A DNA stretch of 16,545 bases, from contig JAGWZT010000013.1 in NCBI GenBank assembly GCA_018971925.1, positions 1-16,545 on the forward strand, in the 5' to 3' direction. Below, piece by piece: positions 13,722-16,545 of the stretch; the first letter of the stretch is position 1, and each line of letters opens with the position of its first letter. The DNA comes from Lysobacteraceae bacterium (lineage in GTDB: Bacteria; Pseudomonadota; Gammaproteobacteria; Xanthomonadales; Rhodanobacteraceae). The position numbers and the translations under genes were made by a program. Under the pieces are notes generated by a model. That model saw only the letters and a list, made by a program, of their open reading frames with translations. It was not told where the DNA came from and made no database searches.

Positions 13722-13853
13722 GCGATCGTCCATGATCGCGGCGCCCCGGATTTTTCGCGATGCCGTGCCGGGTACCAGCTTCGGCAACACCAGAACGCCC
13801 ATCAGAGCCGCCACCCATGGCCAAGAACTCCGTGGCTGACTTTTCACAACAGC
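13722..13853 (+). repeat. Dispersed two-hairpin intergenic element, copy D (longer variant)
   Basis: Head GCGATC-GTCCAT-GATCGC at 13722-13739, 9 nt after the 6S RNA stem and preceded by a T-rich run (TTGTTTT). It shares ACCAGCTTCGG and ACCAGAACG with copies A and B, then has about 27 extra bp. A second stem GCCA/TGGC (13820-13823 with 13833-13836) and the tail CTGACTTTTCACAACAGC (13836-13853) follow. It fills most of the 6S-fau gap. A short open frame across it (13760-13954) shows no protein-like features. Confidence 0.78.
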
Positions 13854-13954
13854 CACCCCGAACACGCGATCGACAGCCACTTCGCACGAAGCGACAGGCG
13901 GCCCGAATGAAACCAAAGCGAAAGCTTGGGACGCTGCGCGAACGGAGTGCTTGA

Positions 13955-14560
13955 ATGAACGATAGCCGCGCACTGTTGCGCGCGCGCATGTCGGTGCGGC
14001 GCAACGAGCTCGATGCGAAGCAACGCATTGCGGCCGCTGCGGGGATGCTGCACAGCCTCGAAAGCCTGCCCGAATTCATGACCGATGCCAACGTGGCGGG
14101 TTACTGGGCGGTGCGCGGCGAGTTGCCGCTGAACCTCGCGGTCGCATCGCTGGCGCGGCGCGAACAGCGTTATTTCCTGCCGCTACTGGGTGCGGCACGG
14201 CAGCTGCACTTCGCCGAATATTCGACGGGCACCCCAATCGCGCACAACCGTTTCGGTATTCCCGAACCCGCCACCTCGGCGGACCAGCGACTGAAGCCAC
14301 AGGACATGGATGTCATCCTGCTGCCGTTGCTTGCATTCGACCGGCAAGGCCATCGCCTCGGCACCGGCGGCGGCTGGTATGACACCAGTCTCGCCTTCCT
14401 GCGCGGGGCGCCGCGTCCCGCTGCGCCACTGCTGGTCGGCATCGGCTACGCATTCCAGGAAGCGGAGGCCATTCCCGCCGAGCCCTGGGATGTCGATCTC
14501 GACTACGTGGCCACGGACTCGGAACTGATAGCCTGCGGCCCTGTTGATGCAACTGCCTGA
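13955..14560 (+). CDS. fau: 5-formyltetrahydrofolate cyclo-ligase
   Basis: Cytoplasmic enzyme converting 5-formyl-THF to 5,10-methenyl-THF with ATP (201 aa; usual 180-210). Conserved features are the basic N-terminal helix LLRARMSVRRNEL, the substrate region VAGYWAVRGELPL, FGIPEP, the central LLPLLAFDRQGHRLGTGGGWYD (GTGGGWYD at 136-143, the ATP-phosphate loop signature), VGIGYAFQ and the C-terminal EPWDVDLDYVATD. GGAG sits 7 nt before the ATG at 13955. The zapA-6S-fau order is known from E. coli, where 6S RNA and this gene are co-transcribed; the 240-bp gap here is mostly repeat copy D. The EVE-domain gene follows 10 nt after the stop. Confidence 0.94.
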   Translation: MNDSRALLRARMSVRRNELDAKQRIAAAAGMLHSLESLPEFMTDANVAGYWAVRGELPLNLAVASLARREQRYFLPLLGAARQLHFAEYSTGTPIAHNRFGIPEPATSADQRLKPQDMDVILLPLLAFDRQGHRLGTGGGWYDTSLAFLRGAPRPAAPLLVGIGYAFQEAEAIPAEPWDVDLDYVATDSELIACGPVDATA

Positions 14561-14570
14561 TGGAATCCCC

Positions 14571-15020
14571 ATGCAACGCTGGTTGATGAAGACCGAACCG
14601 GACACGTTTTCCATCGATGACCTGCGCGCGCGCAAACTGGAACCGTGGAACGGCGTGCGCAACTATCAGGCGCGCAATTTCATCCGCACGATGCAGCGTG
14701 GCGACGAAGTGATGATCTATCACTCCAGCTGCGCCGTCCCTGGAGTGGTCGGCCTCGCGAAAGTCGCCAGCGCGCCGTATCCCGATCCGGGCCAATTCGA
14801 CCCGAAAAACGAGTACTTCGATGCGGGCAGCGACCGCGGCAACCCGCGCTGGACACTGGTGGACGTGCGCTTCGTGCGCAAGTTGAAGCGCACCATCACG
14901 CTGGATGAGATCAAGGCGCTGAGGAATCTCGGCGATTTCGCGCTGACCCGCCGCGGCAACCGCTTGTCGGTGGTGCCGGTTGCTGAACCGCAATGGCACG
15001 CGATCCTGGCCCTTGAATGA
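14571..15020 (+). CDS. EVE-domain protein
   Basis: A 149-aa single-domain protein of the EVE/PUA-like fold (thymocyte nuclear protein 1-like family). The N-terminal WLMKTEPDTFSIDDL, then WNGVRNYQARNFIRTMQRGDEVMIYHSS, VVGLAKVASAPYPDPGQF and WTLVDVRF are the characteristic family strings. EVE domains are thought to bind modified bases in nucleic acid; the cellular role of the stand-alone version is not settled. The ATG at 14571 is preferred because family sequence starts there; the frame also opens at TTG 14544 inside fau. Its stop region overlaps an ATG at 15017, just before rpiA. It is part of the fau-EVE-rpiA cluster. Confidence 0.92.
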   Translation: MQRWLMKTEPDTFSIDDLRARKLEPWNGVRNYQARNFIRTMQRGDEVMIYHSSCAVPGVVGLAKVASAPYPDPGQFDPKNEYFDAGSDRGNPRWTLVDVRFVRKLKRTITLDEIKALRNLGDFALTRRGNRLSVVPVAEPQWHAILALE

Positions 15021-15043
15021 GCATCAAAACAACCGGGGACAAC

Positions 15044-15688
15044 ATGGATATCGAAGCGCAGAAGCGTGCGGCCGGCGAAGCCGCGATCGAATTCGTCGAA
15101 GACAAGGGCGTGATCGGCGTCGGCACCGGCTCGACCGTCAAATACTTCATCGACGCGCTGGCGAAGATCAGACATCGCATCGACGGCGCGGTGTCGAGTT
15201 CCGAGCAGTCCAGTCAGTTGTTGCGCGCACACGGCATCCAGGTACTCGACCTCAATGCCGTCGGCACGCTGGCCGTTTACGTGGACGGGGCCGACGAGTG
15301 CGACCCCGCACGCCGGCTGATCAAGGGTGGCGGCGGCGCACTGACGCGCGAAAAAATCATCGCGGCGGTCTCGAAAAAATTCGTCTGCATCGTGGACGCG
15401 CACAAATGCGTCGGCGTGCTGGGCAAATTCCCGTTGCCGGTCGAGGTGATCCCGATGGCACGCAGTCACGTGGCGCGCGAGATAGAACGCCGTGGCGGCA
15501 CGCCGGTGTGGCGCGCGGACTACGTGACCGACAATGGCAACTGGATACTCGACGTGCATGGGCTGCACATCGCCGACCCCGTGGCGCTGGAGTCCGAATG
15601 GAACCAGATCACCGGCGTGGTGACGGTGGGCCTGTTCGCCCACCGTCCTGCGGATGTGGTGCTGGTGGGCGACGGCCGGCGCTTCTAG
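15044..15688 (+). CDS. rpiA: Ribose-5-phosphate isomerase A
   Basis: Interconverts ribose 5-phosphate and ribulose 5-phosphate in the pentose phosphate pathway; cytoplasmic, 214 aa (E. coli 219). Motifs are GVGTGST, GAVSSSEQSS, YVDGADE, KGGGGALTREK, LGKFPLPVEVIPMA, VTDNGNWILD and GVVTVGLFA. With the ATG at 15044 the catalytic residues fall at D81, D84, K94 and E103, exactly the E. coli numbering, and GGGGA lies 4 nt upstream. This favours 15044 over the in-frame ATG at 15017, which overlaps the EVE stop. Downstream, the next gene is convergent. Confidence 0.95.
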   Translation: MDIEAQKRAAGEAAIEFVEDKGVIGVGTGSTVKYFIDALAKIRHRIDGAVSSSEQSSQLLRAHGIQVLDLNAVGTLAVYVDGADECDPARRLIKGGGGALTREKIIAAVSKKFVCIVDAHKCVGVLGKFPLPVEVIPMARSHVAREIERRGGTPVWRADYVTDNGNWILDVHGLHIADPVALESEWNQITGVVTVGLFAHRPADVVLVGDGRRF

Positions 15689-15744
15689 TGCTGCAGGGAA
15701 GAGCACTGACTCGGGCTCGCGTGTGATCGGCGAGCCATCCGGCG

Positions 15745-15781
15745 AATGAAAAGGCCGGGCCGGTTACGCACCGGGCCCGGC
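15745..15781 (-). terminator. Intrinsic terminator of the minus-strand winged-helix gene
   Basis: Read on the minus strand, GCCGGGCCCGGT-GCGTA-ACCGGCCCGGC (15781-15754, one bulged base) is followed by CTTTTCATTC. This is a strong GC stem with a T-run, 36 nt downstream of the gene's stop. In the plus direction there is no T-run, so it is a poorer fit for rpiA. Confidence 0.75.
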
Positions 15782-15816
15782 ATCCCGAGGAGATCGCCTC
15801 TTCCTTAGTCCGTGCT

Positions 15817-16251
15817 TCACGCCGCCTTGTGCAAGGCGGCCAATGCGCCCCGCATGCCGGCCACCAGCTGATCGCATGCCGATGCGCCAATGGCTTCGCG
15901 GATTTCGTTCAGCACCTCGGTGCCCGTGTCATTGGCGGAACTCAACGCGGTGCGCCCCGCATCAGTGACCTGCCACGTGTCGCCTTCGCGCGTTGCCAAT
16001 CCCTGCCCGGACATCTGGCACAAGGTGTCCTCGATGACGCGCGGATTCTGCCGCAACTGTTCCGACAGCGCGGAGGCGGTCTGCGACCCGGCAAACGTCA
16101 ATCGCTTTGCGACGAGGTACATGTAGTAACTCGCCAAGCCACTGGACTGGATACCTTGCTCCACGCGCTGCATCAAGGCGCCGCGGAAGGCGGCCGTCAT
16201 CGCCACCAGGTCATGCTGCGGCGTGCGGGGTGCTTCCATCGAAATGTTCAT
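15817..16251 (-). CDS. Small winged-helix (MarR-like) protein, putative regulator
   Basis: A 144-aa cytoplasmic protein. The central part LVAKRLTFAGSQTASALSEQLRQNPRVIEDTLCQMSGQGLATREGDTWQVTDAGRTAL reads like a winged helix: helix-turn-helix, recognition helix around RVIEDTLCQM, and a wing at TREGDTWQVT. Flanking helices could form a dimer. The target and ligand are unknown, and it is not recognised as a named gene. The ATG at 16251 was chosen because GGAG lies 7 nt upstream; the open frame extends 63 codons further without domain-like sequence and across a terminator. The last codons form a perfect 20-bp palindrome (15821-15840). It is convergent with rpiA and stands alone between two terminators. 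Confidence 0.75.
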   Translation of the reverse strand: MNISMEAPRTPQHDLVAMTAAFRGALMQRVEQGIQSSGLASYYMYLVAKRLTFAGSQTASALSEQLRQNPRVIEDTLCQMSGQGLATREGDTWQVTDAGRTALSSANDTGTEVLNEIREAIGASACDQLVAGMRGALAALHKAA

Positions 16252-16365
16252 GATCGTGCTCCGGTTCGGGGATGGGAAATCCGCCACTGGGCGGACCTCG
16301 CACCATACGTCCAAGCAGAAGAAACAATTCTTGACATTCATCCCAAAACCGGTATCGCGTGAAAA

Positions 16366-16396
16366 CAAAAAGGCCGCCGGAAGACGGGCCTTTTCG
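16366..16396 (-). terminator. Bidirectional-looking intrinsic terminator
   Basis: AAAAGGC and GCCTTTT arms (about 16368-16394) enclose an inner CCG-GAAGA-CGG stem. Read leftward, the stem is followed by TTTTTGTTTT; read rightward by TTTTCGTTT. It probably ends a leftward transcript arriving from beyond the right edge and insulates the winged-helix gene, whose promoter must then lie in 16252-16365. On the plus strand a consensus TTGACA sits at 16331-16336 with a weak TATCGC 16 nt further, but no plus-strand gene follows directly. Confidence 0.6.
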
Positions 16397-16491
16397 TTTG
16401 GGCCGACGCTAATCGGTAGCTGCCGCAAAAGACCGGCCACTTGCCACCTCTAGTCTTTCCGCATATTGGGAAGGACGCCAGGTTCGCTCAA

Positions 16492-16545
16492 ATGGCTGAT
16501 TCACAAGCAAAAGAGGTTTTCCGGAAAAAACGAATGGAAGCGGCG
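16492..16545 (+). CDS. Possible start of an unidentified CDS, cut by the window edge
   Basis: ATG at 16492 opens MADSQAKEVFRKKRMEAA and is still open at the window end. Base composition here (25 G/C in 54) is lower than in neighbouring genes. The Shine-Dalgarno is weak. Eighteen codons are too few to identify a family or to be sure it is a gene. Confidence 0.3.
   Translation, partial: MADSQAKEVFRKKRMEAA

Noticed and set aside
851..13853. CRISPR array or classical RAYT-type REP sequence as explanation for the dispersed element
   Set aside because: Copies are far apart and not spaced as an array; no GTAG/GGAG-type tetranucleotide precedes the hairpins and no RAYT transposase gene is present in the window.
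13760..13954. 64-codon open frame between 6S RNA and fau
   Set aside because: Runs through repeat copy D, is basic and low-complexity, and lacks a convincing start signal.

Overview
The window is high-GC proteobacterial chromosome. It most resembles the Lysobacterales (Xanthomonadales), probably a Rhodanobacteraceae-type organism. The grounds are the gene order thiS-thiG-trmB, the order ygfB/pepP - zapB-like - zapA - 6S RNA - fau - EVE - rpiA, and overall protein similarity recognised by eye. No database search was run, so the genus is not claimed.

Layout, left to right. (1) 3-845: the 3' end of a Gln-rich, low-complexity protein gene with internal duplications. (2) 1008-3025: thiamine thiazole genes thiS and thiG, then the tRNA m7G46 methyltransferase gene trmB; thiS and thiG are separated by a duplicated ~72-bp repeat. 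(3) 3200-5044: an SLC13-type permease with two RCK_C domains. (4) 5197-6015, minus strand: doxX-like gene followed by a VOC/glyoxalase-like gene. (5) 6130-7967, minus strand: ygfB-like gene overlapping pepP by ATGA. (6) 8175-12824: a very large membrane-bound c-di-GMP enzyme with an N-terminal periplasmic propeller, Y_Y_Y domain, one TM, two PAS, GGDEF and EAL. (7) 12990-15688, plus strand: zapB-like, zapA, 6S RNA, fau, EVE-domain gene, rpiA. (8) 15817-16251, minus strand: a small winged-helix protein between two intrinsic terminators. (9) The start of a possible lower-GC CDS at the right edge.

Blocks 5 to 7 retain an arrangement also known in E. coli (ygfB-pepP divergent from zapA-ssrS-fau, with rpiA close by). 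Here the 4.65-kb GGDEF/EAL gene sits in the divergent gap, and ubiH/ubiI do not follow pepP.

The most unusual signal is a dispersed ~104-132 bp intergenic element present four times (851-956, 5049-5152, 12827-12930, 13722-13853), always on the plus strand and always within 2-9 nt of the end of a protein or RNA gene. Each copy starts with a perfect GCGATC/GATCGC hairpin, has a second short hairpin whose arms differ between copies yet still pair, and ends with a conserved CTGACTTT...AAGC-type tail. It could be a REP/MITE-like mobile repeat or a structured 3' RNA element; I do not recognise it as a named family.
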